Shown here one piece after another: positions 27,527 through 38,860 of a stretch of DNA of 64,000 bases (its first letter is position 1; each line of letters opens with the position of its first letter). Below the pieces are notes generated by a model, which made no database searches, was not told where the DNA came from, and saw only the letters and a list, made by a program, of their open reading frames with translations. Made by a program: the position numbers and the translations under genes. Origin of the DNA: Chryseobacterium artocarpi (GTDB lineage Bacteria > Bacteroidota > Bacteroidia > Flavobacteriales > Weeksellaceae); the NCBI RefSeq assembly GCF_001684975.1, contig NZ_MAYH01000001.1, positions 682,001 to 746,000 on the forward strand, written 5' to 3'.

Positions 27527-29650
27527 TTACAAAATCATACTCAGCTGCACTCTTTTTCTAGCCTCATCCACTTCCGTTACCTTCACTCTTACATGTTGAT
27601 GAAGTTTCACCACCTCATTCACATCCGATACAAAACCGTCCTTCAGCTGCGAAATATGAACCAAGCCACTTTCTTTGATTCCGAGGTCTACAAAACATCC
27701 GAAAGCCGTTATATTATTAACAATTCCCGGTAAGATCATACCTGCTTTTAAATCCTTAATGCTTTTTACATTAGGATCAAACTCAAATACTTTAGCTGCT
27801 TTTCTTGGGTCTAAGCCTGGTTTTTCAAGTTCTTTTAAAATATCTTTGATTCCTAAAATTCCTATTTCTCCTGTAATATAGCTTTCAGGTTTTACCAAAG
27901 CAATTTTCTCCTTATTGGCAATCAGTTCATGGGTTTTAATACCTAAATCTTTAGCCATTTTCTCTACAATTCCATATGCTTCAGGGTGAACAGCAGAATT
28001 ATCCAATGGATTTTTTGAATTAGCAATTTTCACAAAAGCCGCTGCCTGCTGAAATGCTTTTTCACCAAGCCTTGGAACCTTTTTAAGCTGTTTTCTGTCT
28101 TCAAAAGCTCCGTTTTCAGCGCGGTAATTCACAATGTTTTCAGCCATTTTCTCACCGATTCCGGAAACATAGCTTAGCAGAGATTTACTTGCCGTATTAA
28201 GATTGATTCCTACAGAGTTTACACATTTCATGACTGTAGAATCCAGTTCATTTTTCAGTTGAGTCTGATCCACATCATGCTGGTATTGTCCCACACCAAT
28301 AGATTTAGGGTCAATTTTTACCAGTTCAGCCAACGGATCAGAAAGTCTCCTTCCGATAGAAACCGCACCACGTACTGTTACATCATAGGTAGGAAACTCG
28401 TCCCTTGCAATTTTACTGGCTGAGTAAACAGATGCACCCGCTTCAGAAACCACAAACACCTGTAATGGTTTATCAAAAGCTATTTTCTTGATGAAAAATT
28501 CCGTTTCACGGCTTGCTGTTCCGTTTCCGATAGAGATCGCTTCAATATTATAAGCATTTACCATGGAACGGATTTTTTTCATTGCCATTCCGCTTTCATT
28601 CTGGGGAGCGTGAGGGTAGAGGGTCTCATTATGAAGGAGATCACCTTTTTCATCCAGGCAGACTACCTTGCAGCCACTTCTGTAACCGGGATCAATTGCC
28701 AGAATCCTTTTTTCACCCAAAGGAGGAGCCAAAAGCAGTTGACTCAGATTCTCAGAGAAGATCTCAATCGCTTTTTTATCAGCCTTTTCTTTTGCCTCCT
28801 GTAAAGCCTCATTGGAAATGGCAGGTTCTAAAAGTCTTTTATAACTGTCCTTTATCGCTAAAGCGATCTGATCAGAACTTTCATTATCGGATTTAATAAT
28901 CGCTTTTTCAATAAAATCAATAGCCTCTTCTTTATCAATTCCCACATTTACCTTTACAAAACCTTCCGCCTCTGCTCTTAACATCGCAAGAAGCCTGTGA
29001 GAAGGAGTTCTGCTGAGGTTTTCTTCCCATTCAAAGTACTGGGAGAACTTCTGTGCATCTTCCTCATCTTTTTTAGCTTTAACAACTTTTGAAGTGATCC
29101 CTGCTTTACGTTGGTACAGTCTTCGTAGATTTTTACGGACATACATATTCTCATTGATCCATTCCGCCATGATATCCCTTGCTCCCTGAAGTGCTTCCTC
29201 TTCCGATGGAACCTCATTGTTCAGGTATTTTGAAGCAAGAAAATGAACATCATTGTTTTTCTGGCTCATGATGATCTTAGCAAGGGGTTCCAATCCTTTT
29301 TCCTTAGCTGTATCAGCCTTGGTTTTTCTGCGCTTTTTGAAGGGTAAATATAAATCTTCCAGCTCCTGAATATCAAAGCTTTCTTCAATTCTTTGCTGGA
29401 GTTCCGGTGTTAAAGCATTTTGCTCTTCTATAGATTTTAAAATAGATTCTTTTCGCTTTACAATCTCTTCAAATTGTTTACTGATTTTGGAGATTTGCTC
29501 AATCTGCGTTTCATCAAGATTTCCTGTTTTATCTTTTCGGTAACGGGAAATAAAAGGAATAGTACAGTCTTCGGCTAATAATTGTAATGTATTGTTGATG
29601 CTCTTCTCAGAAATATTGAGCTGCTTCTGTATAAATTCTACGGTCGTCAT
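27527..29650 (-). CDS. tex: Tex family RNA-binding transcription accessory protein
   Basis: A 707-residue protein with the family's usual order: N-terminal helical Tex domain (IPFISRYRKDKTGNLDE), YqgF/RNase H-like domain from about residue 325 (RILAIDPGYRSGCKVV), helix-hairpin-helix region (LLSYVSGIGEKMAENIVNYR) and a C-terminal S1 domain (ITAFGCFVDLGIKESGLVHI). Tex binds RNA and nucleic acids and influences transcription. First gene of the tex / nuclease / HAD operon. Its start lies 40 bp after the tracrRNA terminator, in the same direction, so read-through could contribute to expression. Confidence 0.95.
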   Translation of the reverse strand: MTTVEFIQKQLNISEKSINNTLQLLAEDCTIPFISRYRKDKTGNLDETQIEQISKISKQFEEIVKRKESILKSIEEQNALTPELQQRIEESFDIQELEDLYLPFKKRRKTKADTAKEKGLEPLAKIIMSQKNNDVHFLASKYLNNEVPSEEEALQGARDIMAEWINENMYVRKNLRRLYQRKAGITSKVVKAKKDEEDAQKFSQYFEWEENLSRTPSHRLLAMLRAEAEGFVKVNVGIDKEEAIDFIEKAIIKSDNESSDQIALAIKDSYKRLLEPAISNEALQEAKEKADKKAIEIFSENLSQLLLAPPLGEKRILAIDPGYRSGCKVVCLDEKGDLLHNETLYPHAPQNESGMAMKKIRSMVNAYNIEAISIGNGTASRETEFFIKKIAFDKPLQVFVVSEAGASVYSASKIARDEFPTYDVTVRGAVSIGRRLSDPLAELVKIDPKSIGVGQYQHDVDQTQLKNELDSTVMKCVNSVGINLNTASKSLLSYVSGIGEKMAENIVNYRAENGAFEDRKQLKKVPRLGEKAFQQAAAFVKIANSKNPLDNSAVHPEAYGIVEKMAKDLGIKTHELIANKEKIALVKPESYITGEIGILGIKDILKELEKPGLDPRKAAKVFEFDPNVKSIKDLKAGMILPGIVNNITAFGCFVDLGIKESGLVHISQLKDGFVSDVNEVVKLHQHVRVKVTEVDEARKRVQLSMIL

Positions 29651-29689
29651 TGTTCTGTTTTCGGATAGCTAAAATAATGTTTTAAAACG

Positions 29690-29711
29690 AAAAAAGGCGA
29701 GTTACCCCGCC
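29690..29711 (-). terminator. rho-independent terminator of the tracrRNA
   Basis: GGCGAG (29696-29701) pairs with CCCGCC (29706-29711, one G-U) around a GTAA loop on the minus strand, followed by six T. Confidence 0.85.
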
Positions 29712-29766
29712 TTGAATGTTTTCACAACGGAATAATCCTTATTGTGAGTTGCTTTCAAAATTATTA
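29690..29766 (-). ncRNA. tracrRNA: tracrRNA of the type II-C CRISPR system
   Basis: The minus strand reads TAATAATTTTGAAAGCAAC, then TCACAATAAGG. This anti-repeat pairs with the 5' part of the minus-strand array repeat (GTTGTGAATTGCTTTCAAAA...), with one bulged base, one G-U pair and a terminal mismatch. A small GGA...TCC hairpin, a GTTGTGAAAAC stretch and a terminator stem GGCGGG-GTAA-CTCGCC followed by six T complete the about 77-nt RNA. It lies between tex and cas9, divergent from cas9, with its own -10 box at 29770-29777. It is needed for crRNA maturation and Cas9 loading. Confidence 0.9.
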
Positions 29767-29769
29767 GTA

Positions 29770-29777
29770 CAAATATA
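29770..29777 (-). promoter_or_regulatory. -10 box (TATATTTG) of the tracrRNA
   Basis: Exact TAnnTTTG on the minus strand, 3 nt before the first anti-repeat base that pairs with the crRNA, so transcription should start within or just at the anti-repeat. Confidence 0.7.
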
Positions 29778-29867
29778 GAAGAAAAAATCTTTTAGGTGAT
29801 TACGGGAATCCTCATTTTAAATATTTTTTTTATTTCTATTTTTATAAGGTATCTAAAATTAATAATG

Positions 29868-32800
29868 ATGATTAAAAATATACTTGGATTAGATTTGGGA
29901 ACCAACTCCATTGGCTGGGCATTGGTAGAAATAGATCACGATAATAAAATTGTTAGAATTTTAGGGATGGGTTCTAGAATTCTAGCAATGGATGCTGCTG
30001 AAATTGCAAAATTTGAAAGTGGTGCTAAAACAGAAAGTGGTGCTGCTAAACGTACTAAATTGCGTTCTCCAAGAAAACTAAATGAAAGATTTTTATTGAG
30101 AAGAGATAGACTTCATTGTGTTTTAAATTTACTGAATTCTCTTCCTGAACATTATAAATTATCTATTGAATTTGAAAATGAAAAAGGCAGACGTAGTGGT
30201 AAATTTAAAAAAGGAACTGAAGAGAAATTAGCATATTATAAAGATGATAACGGAAAATTCCAATTCCTTTTTACGGATGTTTATCATCAGATGGAAAATG
30301 ATTTTAGGATAAAGCATCCTCAAATGTTTCATCAAAGAAAAAATGGCAATCAAACTAAAATCCCATATGATTGGACATTATATTATTTGAGACATAAGGC
30401 AGTTACGGATAGAAACTTTGAACTTACTAAAGAACAATTGGCTTGGATTACATTAAGTTTTAATCAGAAAAGGGGTTATGAAAAAGTAATTGGGCAGGAT
30501 GAGAAAGTTCAAAAAGAAGGAGAGTTAACAGATTCTTTTGTGGGTAAAGTAAAAGAAGTTAATAAGCTTGAAAATGAAGATGCTTATCAAATCATTCTAG
30601 TTGATAATAATAACGAAGAAATAGAAATTTTCAAATACAGAGAAGAATCAAAAATCGCAATTACGAAGATTGGGGATTTGAAAGAGGTTGAAATTGTCTC
30701 AAAATATGATGACGATGGTACAATTGATTCAAAGAAAACAGAATATATTATTAATGAAATTCGTGAGTTTCTAATAACAGATGTTAGAAATACAGGACGA
30801 AAAATAAAAGAAAATTTCATTTTTGAAGTAGAACTAGAGACAGGTTGGATAAAAGAGCAGCAAAGTAAATTTACACCAAAATGGAAAGATACTAATCGAG
30901 ATTTTATCATTAAAACTAAATATGATGAAAATGGAATTAGAATACAAAAAGGAGCAGATAAAGGTAGAAACATTAATATTCCAAAAGAAGAAGATTGGAC
31001 TTTGATGAAGCTGAAAACAGAAACTTCACTCACCTCTTTCAATACAGAAAACAATACCAAAGGTGTTGCTTCCTTTGTCTATTATAATCTTCTCCAAAAT
31101 CCAAAGCAAAAAATTAAAGCTGATTTAATCTCAGTAATAGAAAGAGATTATTACCGTGATGAATTGGATGTAATATATAAAAACCAAGAAAAATTTCATC
31201 CGGAATTAAGAAATCGAGGTTTATATGAACAAGCAATTCAACTTTTATATCCAAATAATCTTAATCATCAAAATACAATTAAAGAATTAGATTTTAATCA
31301 TTTGATTAAAGAAGATATTCTTTTGTATCAGAGAGATTTAAAATCGAAAAAATCTTTAATTGCTAATTGTATTTATGAAAAGGAAAATTTTGAGAGGACG
31401 GATGAAAAAACTGGCAAAAAATATAAAAAGCCCTTAAAAGCTATTCATAAAGCTAATCCGTTTTATCAGGAATTTAGATTGTGGCAATTTATTAAAAGGC
31501 TGAAAATAATTAAGAAAGAAGAAATTATTAATGAAGAAATTAAAATTAATGTAGATGTTACAGATCAGCTATTAACAACTGAAGTAAAAGAAGAATTATA
31601 TGCTTTTTTGAATGATAAGGAAAATGTAACAGAGAAAGATATTCTTGGGTTTGTAAATAAAAACTACAAAAATTTAAAAATTTCTGCAGAAAATTATAAA
31701 TGGAATTTTACCTCAGAAAAAGAACCTTGTAATCCGACAAGATATAATTTCATTCTCCGAACAAAACGAATTAAGGGATTCGATTATAGAGCATTTTTGA
31801 CTCCCGAAAATGAATATAACCTCTGGCATTTCTTTTATTCGGTAAAGAAAAAAGATGAATTTAATAAAGGATTAAATAATGTTATTTCACGATTATTAGA
31901 TAAAGCAGACTTATCTAGAGAGTTTCAATCTGAATTGGTTAAGAACTTCAGTTCTTTCGGAGGATATACCAATGATTACGGAACTTATTCTGAAAAAGCT
32001 ATTAAAAAATTATTACCATTTCTAAGACTTGGAAAATATTGGAATTCAAATGATATTGATAATATTCTTTCAAAAATCTCCCACGAGATAAAACAAAAGG
32101 TTTTAGATAAAGAGGAAATCAATGGAGAATTAAAAGACTTTCATGGTCTTTGGGTTTCGAGTGCGTGTTATCTGGTTTATGGTCGATATTCTGAGGTTGG
32201 AGAAGTGCAGTTTTGGCAATCGCCTTATGATATTGAAAATTACTTAAAAAATGAATTCAAACAACATTCATTAAACAATCCAACAGTCGAAAAGGTTTTA
32301 GTTGAAACCTTGCATGTTGTTAAAGATATTTGGAAATATTACGGCAAGGAAATAGGAACAGATGAAGAAGGGAAAATTATTTATGATAAGCTATTCGATA
32401 GAATTCATATTGAATTAGGTCGGGAGATGAAGAAAAATAACAAACAAAAAGAGAGAGACGATAAACAAAATAAAGAAAATAGAAAAGCTAATGAACGGAT
32501 TGTGGAGATTTTGCGTGAGTTAAAACAGAACAATTCTTCACTACAAGAAAAATCACCATTTCAACAAGAAAAATTGAGAATATTAGAAGAAAGCCTTCTG
32601 TCTTCTATTGAATTTGATAAAGATAATACCGAGTATCAGCTTTCTAGTGGAAAAATAACTAAAAAAGAAATCAAGGATATAACCTCGAAAGAATTTTCTA
32701 AAATTACTAGGAGTGATTTTGAACGATATAAGCTCTGGTTAGACCAACGATATCAATCTCCTTATTCGGGGAGGTTCATTAAGTTATCTGATTTGTTTGA

Positions 32801-34934
32801 CCGAAAAAAATATGAAGTTGAACATATCTTTCCGCAAGAACGTATTACTTTAAATGCACTTTACAATAAAGTAATATGTGAAACGGAAATCAATAAGGAG
32901 AAGAAAGCTTTGACAGGATATGGATTTGTATCTAATGCAAAATCTAAAAAAGTTTTTTGTTCTGCATATGATTCAGAGATTGAGATAATTGATATAAAAG
33001 ATTACGAAGATTTAGTTAATAATAATTTCTCCGGAAGAAAAAGAGAAATATTATTAAGTAAAGATATACCGGAAGAATTTACAAATAGTCAATTAAATAA
33101 CAGTCAATATATTTCTAAAATGGCGATGAAACTGTTGAGTAATATTGTTCGTGAAAAGGACGAAGATACATTCCGTTCAAAAAATGTTTTGGCTACAAAT
33201 GGAACAATTACTACAACCTTAAAAAGACATTGGCAACTGAATGATGCTTGGAACGAAATTATTTCTCCAAGATTTAAAAGATTGAATGAATTAACAAACA
33301 CAAATTTATTTGGACATTATAGAGAAATTAATGGACATGAAATTTTTATCAATACAGTTCCTGAGGAAGCTAACAAAAACTTCGATTCTAAAAGAATAGA
33401 CCATCGCCATCACGCTTTGGATGCTTTGATAGTTGCTTTGACTACGGAAAATCATGTAAATTATCTAAATAATATTTCATCACAAGAAAGCAATGAAGAA
33501 AAATTAAAAACTAGAAAAGCAATCAAGTTTCAATTAACTAATTCAAGAAGAGGTTTTAATGATGAAAAAGAATGGTATTTTCTGCCACCTGCACAGATAA
33601 AAACAAAAGATGGGATTGATGAATTTGAGTATCAGTTTAAAGATTTTAAAAGCAAAGTATTCAAAGATATTGCTCAAAATGCATTAGAAAATACGATAGC
33701 CAGTTTTAAACAAAAGAATCGCGTTATTCGACAGCGTTGGAACAAATATTTGAAATCTGAGGATGGAAAGCTCAATATTATCAAACAGGAAAACTTAAAG
33801 GAAATTATAAATTTTAATGTTAGACAATCTCTACACGATGCAACATTCTACGGAAGAACTAATCTATATTACGAAACATCAATAATGACTATTGAAAAGG
33901 CGATAAAAGAAGATTTTGTTATCGTAGACTATAATGTCAGAAATGAAATAGAAAATTTAAAAAGAGACCATTCACCACTTACAAAAATTATTTCCGTTTT
34001 ATCTACAAAACACCAGAATGTTCAAGTATACAATAAATTTATTGCATCAAGATACAATGGTGAATTAGAAAAATTTGCGAGTATTCATTCGAATGCGATT
34101 GAAGATAAAATAAAAACTATAACAGATACGGCAATTCAGAAAATTTTAATGAATCATATTAAGAATTATATTGAATTAGATGTGAAGAAAAATGAGTTTT
34201 ACAATACAGGAAAAGCATTTTCTTCAGATGGAATATTAGAAATGAATAACAATATATTGGCTCTCAACGAAGGTAAGCCACATCAAAAAATATTTAAAGT
34301 AAGAACTGCAGGGAAAATGGGAAAAGCATTTCCTATTTCCGAAAATGTTTTCAAGAACTCAAAAATTGTAAAAACAGCGGGAGATAGTAATTTTTATTGT
34401 GCATTTTATCAAAAAGGTACAGAAAGAAAATTCTATATTCCAACTTTGCGAGAATCCGTTGAAAGTTTAAAACAAGGATTTGAACCTTGCCCTGCAATAC
34501 ATCCTGAAGATTCAGATTTCAAATTATTGTTTGTATTAAATCCAAGTGATTTTGTGTATGTTCCAACGGAAGAGGAGAGAGAGAGTTCTATTTTGATTGA
34601 TTTTAATAATTTGAGCAAAGAACAGATGAATAGGATATACAAATTTACAGATGGAAGTGGAACTACTATGAATTTTGTGTCTGCTAATATCTCTAATCCA
34701 ATTATAGATATTAAAGCGGAAGAACATAAAAAAATAAAAGATAACTTATTATTTTGGGAAGAAATCAATGAAACAAAAAAAGGAATTGTTAAAAAAATAA
34801 AACCATTATTTAATGAAGTTGGATTAGGTTCTGAAAATAAAACAAAAAGCCAAAATACTTCCAATAGAGAACAAATTAAATCGATTTGCTTGAAATTGAA
34901 AGTAGATAGATTAGGAAATATCTCAAAAGCATAA
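29868..34934 (+). CDS. cas9: Cas9 endonuclease, type II-C
   Basis: About 1,688 residues from ATG 29868; an adjacent ATG at 29865 adds one residue, and an upstream hydrophobic extension of the frame is not part of the family. RuvC-I is NILGLDLGTNSIGWALVE (D9), followed by the Arg-rich bridge helix at ~61-90. RuvC-II is HIELGRE (E849). HNH is YEVEHIFPQ (H986) with N1009 in CETEINK. RuvC-III is DHRHHALDAL (H1182, D1185). All six catalytic positions that correspond to SpCas9 D10, E762, H840, N863, H983 and D986 are present, so it should be an active RNA-guided DNA nuclease. A C-terminal PAM-interacting region (GDSNFYCAFYQKGTERKFYI) is recognisable. It is longer than most described II-C proteins, partly through a Lys/Glu-rich insertion around residues 205-400. 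Confidence 0.97.
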   Translation: MIKNILGLDLGTNSIGWALVEIDHDNKIVRILGMGSRILAMDAAEIAKFESGAKTESGAAKRTKLRSPRKLNERFLLRRDRLHCVLNLLNSLPEHYKLSIEFENEKGRRSGKFKKGTEEKLAYYKDDNGKFQFLFTDVYHQMENDFRIKHPQMFHQRKNGNQTKIPYDWTLYYLRHKAVTDRNFELTKEQLAWITLSFNQKRGYEKVIGQDEKVQKEGELTDSFVGKVKEVNKLENEDAYQIILVDNNNEEIEIFKYREESKIAITKIGDLKEVEIVSKYDDDGTIDSKKTEYIINEIREFLITDVRNTGRKIKENFIFEVELETGWIKEQQSKFTPKWKDTNRDFIIKTKYDENGIRIQKGADKGRNINIPKEEDWTLMKLKTETSLTSFNTENNTKGVASFVYYNLLQNPKQKIKADLISVIERDYYRDELDVIYKNQEKFHPELRNRGLYEQAIQLLYPNNLNHQNTIKELDFNHLIKEDILLYQRDLKSKKSLIANCIYEKENFERTDEKTGKKYKKPLKAIHKANPFYQEFRLWQFIKRLKIIKKEEIINEEIKINVDVTDQLLTTEVKEELYAFLNDKENVTEKDILGFVNKNYKNLKISAENYKWNFTSEKEPCNPTRYNFILRTKRIKGFDYRAFLTPENEYNLWHFFYSVKKKDEFNKGLNNVISRLLDKADLSREFQSELVKNFSSFGGYTNDYGTYSEKAIKKLLPFLRLGKYWNSNDIDNILSKISHEIKQKVLDKEEINGELKDFHGLWVSSACYLVYGRYSEVGEVQFWQSPYDIENYLKNEFKQHSLNNPTVEKVLVETLHVVKDIWKYYGKEIGTDEEGKIIYDKLFDRIHIELGREMKKNNKQKERDDKQNKENRKANERIVEILRELKQNNSSLQEKSPFQQEKLRILEESLLSSIEFDKDNTEYQLSSGKITKKEIKDITSKEFSKITRSDFERYKLWLDQRYQSPYSGRFIKLSDLFDRKKYEVEHIFPQERITLNALYNKVICETEINKEKKALTGYGFVSNAKSKKVFCSAYDSEIEIIDIKDYEDLVNNNFSGRKREILLSKDIPEEFTNSQLNNSQYISKMAMKLLSNIVREKDEDTFRSKNVLATNGTITTTLKRHWQLNDAWNEIISPRFKRLNELTNTNLFGHYREINGHEIFINTVPEEANKNFDSKRIDHRHHALDALIVALTTENHVNYLNNISSQESNEEKLKTRKAIKFQLTNSRRGFNDEKEWYFLPPAQIKTKDGIDEFEYQFKDFKSKVFKDIAQNALENTIASFKQKNRVIRQRWNKYLKSEDGKLNIIKQENLKEIINFNVRQSLHDATFYGRTNLYYETSIMTIEKAIKEDFVIVDYNVRNEIENLKRDHSPLTKIISVLSTKHQNVQVYNKFIASRYNGELEKFASIHSNAIEDKIKTITDTAIQKILMNHIKNYIELDVKKNEFYNTGKAFSSDGILEMNNNILALNEGKPHQKIFKVRTAGKMGKAFPISENVFKNSKIVKTAGDSNFYCAFYQKGTERKFYIPTLRESVESLKQGFEPCPAIHPEDSDFKLLFVLNPSDFVYVPTEEERESSILIDFNNLSKEQMNRIYKFTDGSGTTMNFVSANISNPIIDIKAEEHKKIKDNLLFWEEINETKKGIVKKIKPLFNEVGLGSENKTKSQNTSNREQIKSICLKLKVDRLGNISKA

Positions 34935-34936
34935 TT

Positions 34937-36165
<1,229 letters not shown>

Positions 36166-36183
36166 ATTTTGAATCCTAAAAAC

Positions 36184-36218
36184 AAAAACAATCTACTGAT
36201 TATCAGTAGATTGTTTTT
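36184..36218. terminator. perfect 17-bp inverted repeat, two-way terminator between cas2 and the array
   Basis: Positions 36184-36200 and 36202-36218 are exact reverse complements around a single T (core CAATCTACTGAT / ATCAGTAGATTG, with A5 and T5 tails). It reads as a terminator on both strands: for the cas operon on plus, and for crRNA transcripts leaving the array on minus. It ends 4 bp before the first repeat. Confidence 0.85.
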
Positions 36219-36222
36219 TGAG

Positions 36223-38578
36223 GCTGTGACTAATCACGAAGATAATAATTTTTGAAAGCAATTCACAACAAAATGGGCACATCCCCTCTTGATAAAGGTG
36301 CTGTGACTAATCACGAAGATAATAATTTTTGAAAGCAATTCACAACTAACGTATCTATCCTGATATTTGAACGGCTGCTGTGACTAATCACGAAGATAAT
36401 AATTTTTGAAAGCAATTCACAACCACTTAGCTTATCAAAAAATATTCTTAGATGCTGTGACTAATCACGAAGATAATAATTTTTGAAAGCAATTCACAAC
36501 CAACCTCATCAATTGTTTTATTTGAAAATTGCTGTGACTAATCACGAAGATAATAATTTTTGAAAGCAATTCACAACACCTCTAGGCGCATCATTTCCCT
36601 GAATTACGCTGTGACTAATCACGAAGATAATAATTTTTGAAAGCAATTCACAACGCTACTTTAAAGAATGGCTTAATCAACGAAGCTGTGACTAATCACG
36701 AAGATAATAATTTTTGAAAGCAATTCACAACAACATTGCTTTAAAAATACCCCCTTTCGGGGCTGTGACTAATCACGAAGATAATAATTTTTGAAAGCAA
36801 TTCACAACTGTAGCTACTGAAACATTTATAGACAATCAGCTGTGACTAATCACGAAGATAATAATTTTTGAAAGCAATTCACAACGTTGAACCAATGGCA
36901 ATTGTTCATTTTACAGCTGTGACTAATCACGAAGATAATAATTTTTGAAAGCAATTCACAACCACTGAATCTATCTAACGATGTCTTAAAGTGCTGTGAC
37001 TAATCACGAAGATAATAATTTTTGAAAGCAATTCACAACTACAAGTGAATTTCATTGTAAGGATGGTTCGCTGTGACTAATCACGAAGATAATAATTTTT
37101 GAAAGCAATTCACAACATAGCCAAGACTCACCATTTGATCTAGTAGCTGTGACTAATCACGAAGATAATAATTTTTGAAAGCAATTCACAACCGGCTTCT
37201 TTATCTTCTTTTGCCCGGATTGGCTGTGACTAATCACGAAGATAATAATTTTTGAAAGCAATTCACAACTGTTTCGTCGGCGTCGATGTATGCGCCAAGG
37301 CTGTGACTAATCACGAAGATAATAATTTTTGAAAGCAATTCACAACGACGTCAATACCAACCAAGAAAGGGGAAAAGCTGTGACTAATCACGAAGATAAT
37401 AATTTTTGAAAGCAATTCACAACCTACCCCTGAATTAATAACACCGCTCTTAAGCTGTGACTAATCACGAAGATAATAATTTTTGAAAGCAATTCACAAC
37501 AAAATTAATGTAGGTGCAAAATTAAGCCTTGCTGTGACTAATCACGAAGATAATAATTTTTGAAAGCAATTCACAACTACTATTTCATTTATTGCAATAG
37601 CAGAAATGCTGTGACTAATCACGAAGATAATAATTTTTGAAAGCAATTCACAACGCAATATGCATATCACCATGACTATCTAATGCTGTGACTAATCACG
37701 AAGATAATAATTTTTGAAAGCAATTCACAACAACTGATTAATGTATGAAGACAAACGGCTCGCTGTGACTAATCACGAAGATAATAATTTTTGAAAGCAA
37801 TTCACAACCTGTTCTTGTCTTCTTTTTTCTTCTTCAAAGCTGTGACTAATCACGAAGATAATAATTTTTGAAAGCAATTCACAACGTGTTGAAGAAGTAG
37901 AAACCAGTGTGGGAGGCTGTGACTAATCACGAAGATAATAATTTTTGAAAGCAATTCACAACTTTCAGTTCCCCGGCTAACTTTGCCATACTGCTGTGAC
38001 TAATCACGAAGATAATAATTTTTGAAAGCAATTCACAACCACATTTGAATTTAAACATTTCCTGTTTAGCTGTGACTAATCACGAAGATAATAATTTTTG
38101 AAAGCAATTCACAACCCAACGCAACTACTTCCGGTGGCGTTGGTGGCTGTGACTAATCACGAAGATAATAATTTTTGAAAGCAATTCACAACTTCCAAAC
38201 CTTTGCGTAATCATCATCACTAGCTGTGACTAATCACGAAGATAATAATTTTTGAAAGCAATTCACAACACAACTATGAATATGGTATTGCCATTGGCTG
38301 CTGTGACTAATCACGAAGATAATAATTTTTGAAAGCAATTCACAACAATCTGTTATTGGCTTCGTGGTAAATTCCTGCTGTGACTAATCACGAAGATAAT
38401 AATTTTTGAAAGCAATTCACAACATGGTTCCCGTGTTGAATTATCGGGGGCTAGCTGTGACTAATCACGAAGATAATAATTTTTGAAAGCAATTCACAAC
38501 ATATCCATTTGAGAATAATAACCAGAGACTGTTGTAACTAACCACTAAGATAATAAATTTTAAAAGCGGTTTATGAAC
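36223..38578 (-). CRISPR. type II-C CRISPR array: 30 identical 47-bp repeats, one degenerate repeat, 30 spacers
   Basis: The repeat starts GCTGTGACTAATCACGAAG and ends GAAAGCAATTCACAAC on the plus strand. Thirty copies, from 36223 to 38500, are identical. Spacers are 30 bp except two of 29 bp (37117-37145 and 38040-38068). A last, degenerate repeat (38531-38578, about ten changes plus one insertion) follows the final 30-bp spacer. The crRNA sense is the minus strand (GTTGTGAATTGC...), because only that strand pairs with the tracrRNA anti-repeat. Each repeat holds TATCTTCG in this sense (repeat positions 26-33), one base from the TAnnTTTG promoter box. Confidence 0.98.
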
Positions 38579-38860
38579 ATTTACAAAATAGAAAAATCAA
38601 ATAATACAAGTCAAAAAATATATCCAAATTCATTCCAAGGATTCCTTAACTTATTTTCCAATTTTAAAGATCTAACTATCACACACATGATATTATATAG
38701 GTTTCTGTTCATAGGGCTTTTTGTTATATTTGCCCGAAACTTCTAATCATGTCTGCTTCAAAGATTCAATTACTATATTTATTCAAATCCCATTTAGGTT
38801 TTCGTGAATATTCTGTTTCGACAATTCTTCCCCCTGTCAATTTGAAATTTAAAAATAACC
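38579..38860. other. AT-rich region after the degenerate end of the array
   Basis: No gene is seen. It holds a plus-strand -10 box (38725-38732) for the hydrolase gene. No exact TAnnTTTG box on the minus strand was found that would serve as an array leader promoter. Confidence 0.45.
38725..38732 (+). promoter_or_regulatory. -10 box (TATATTTG), probably of the hydrolase gene
   Basis: Exact TAnnTTTG, about 130 nt upstream of the start at 38861. Confidence 0.45.

Noticed and set aside
29796..29864. Cas9 with a 24-residue hydrophobic N-terminal extension
   Set aside because: The extension precedes the conserved start (MIKNILGLDLGTNSIG), begins with a rare codon, and has no counterpart in Cas9 proteins. 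The ATG at 29865 or 29868 is the likely start.
36223..38578. Self-targeting spacers
   Set aside because: By eye no spacer matched another part of the window, but this was not a full search; a BLAST of the 30 spacers against the whole genome and phages would decide.
36166..38860. csn2 or cas4 next to cas2
   Set aside because: The cas operon ends with cas2 and a terminator; no ORF follows before the array, so subtypes II-A and II-B are excluded.
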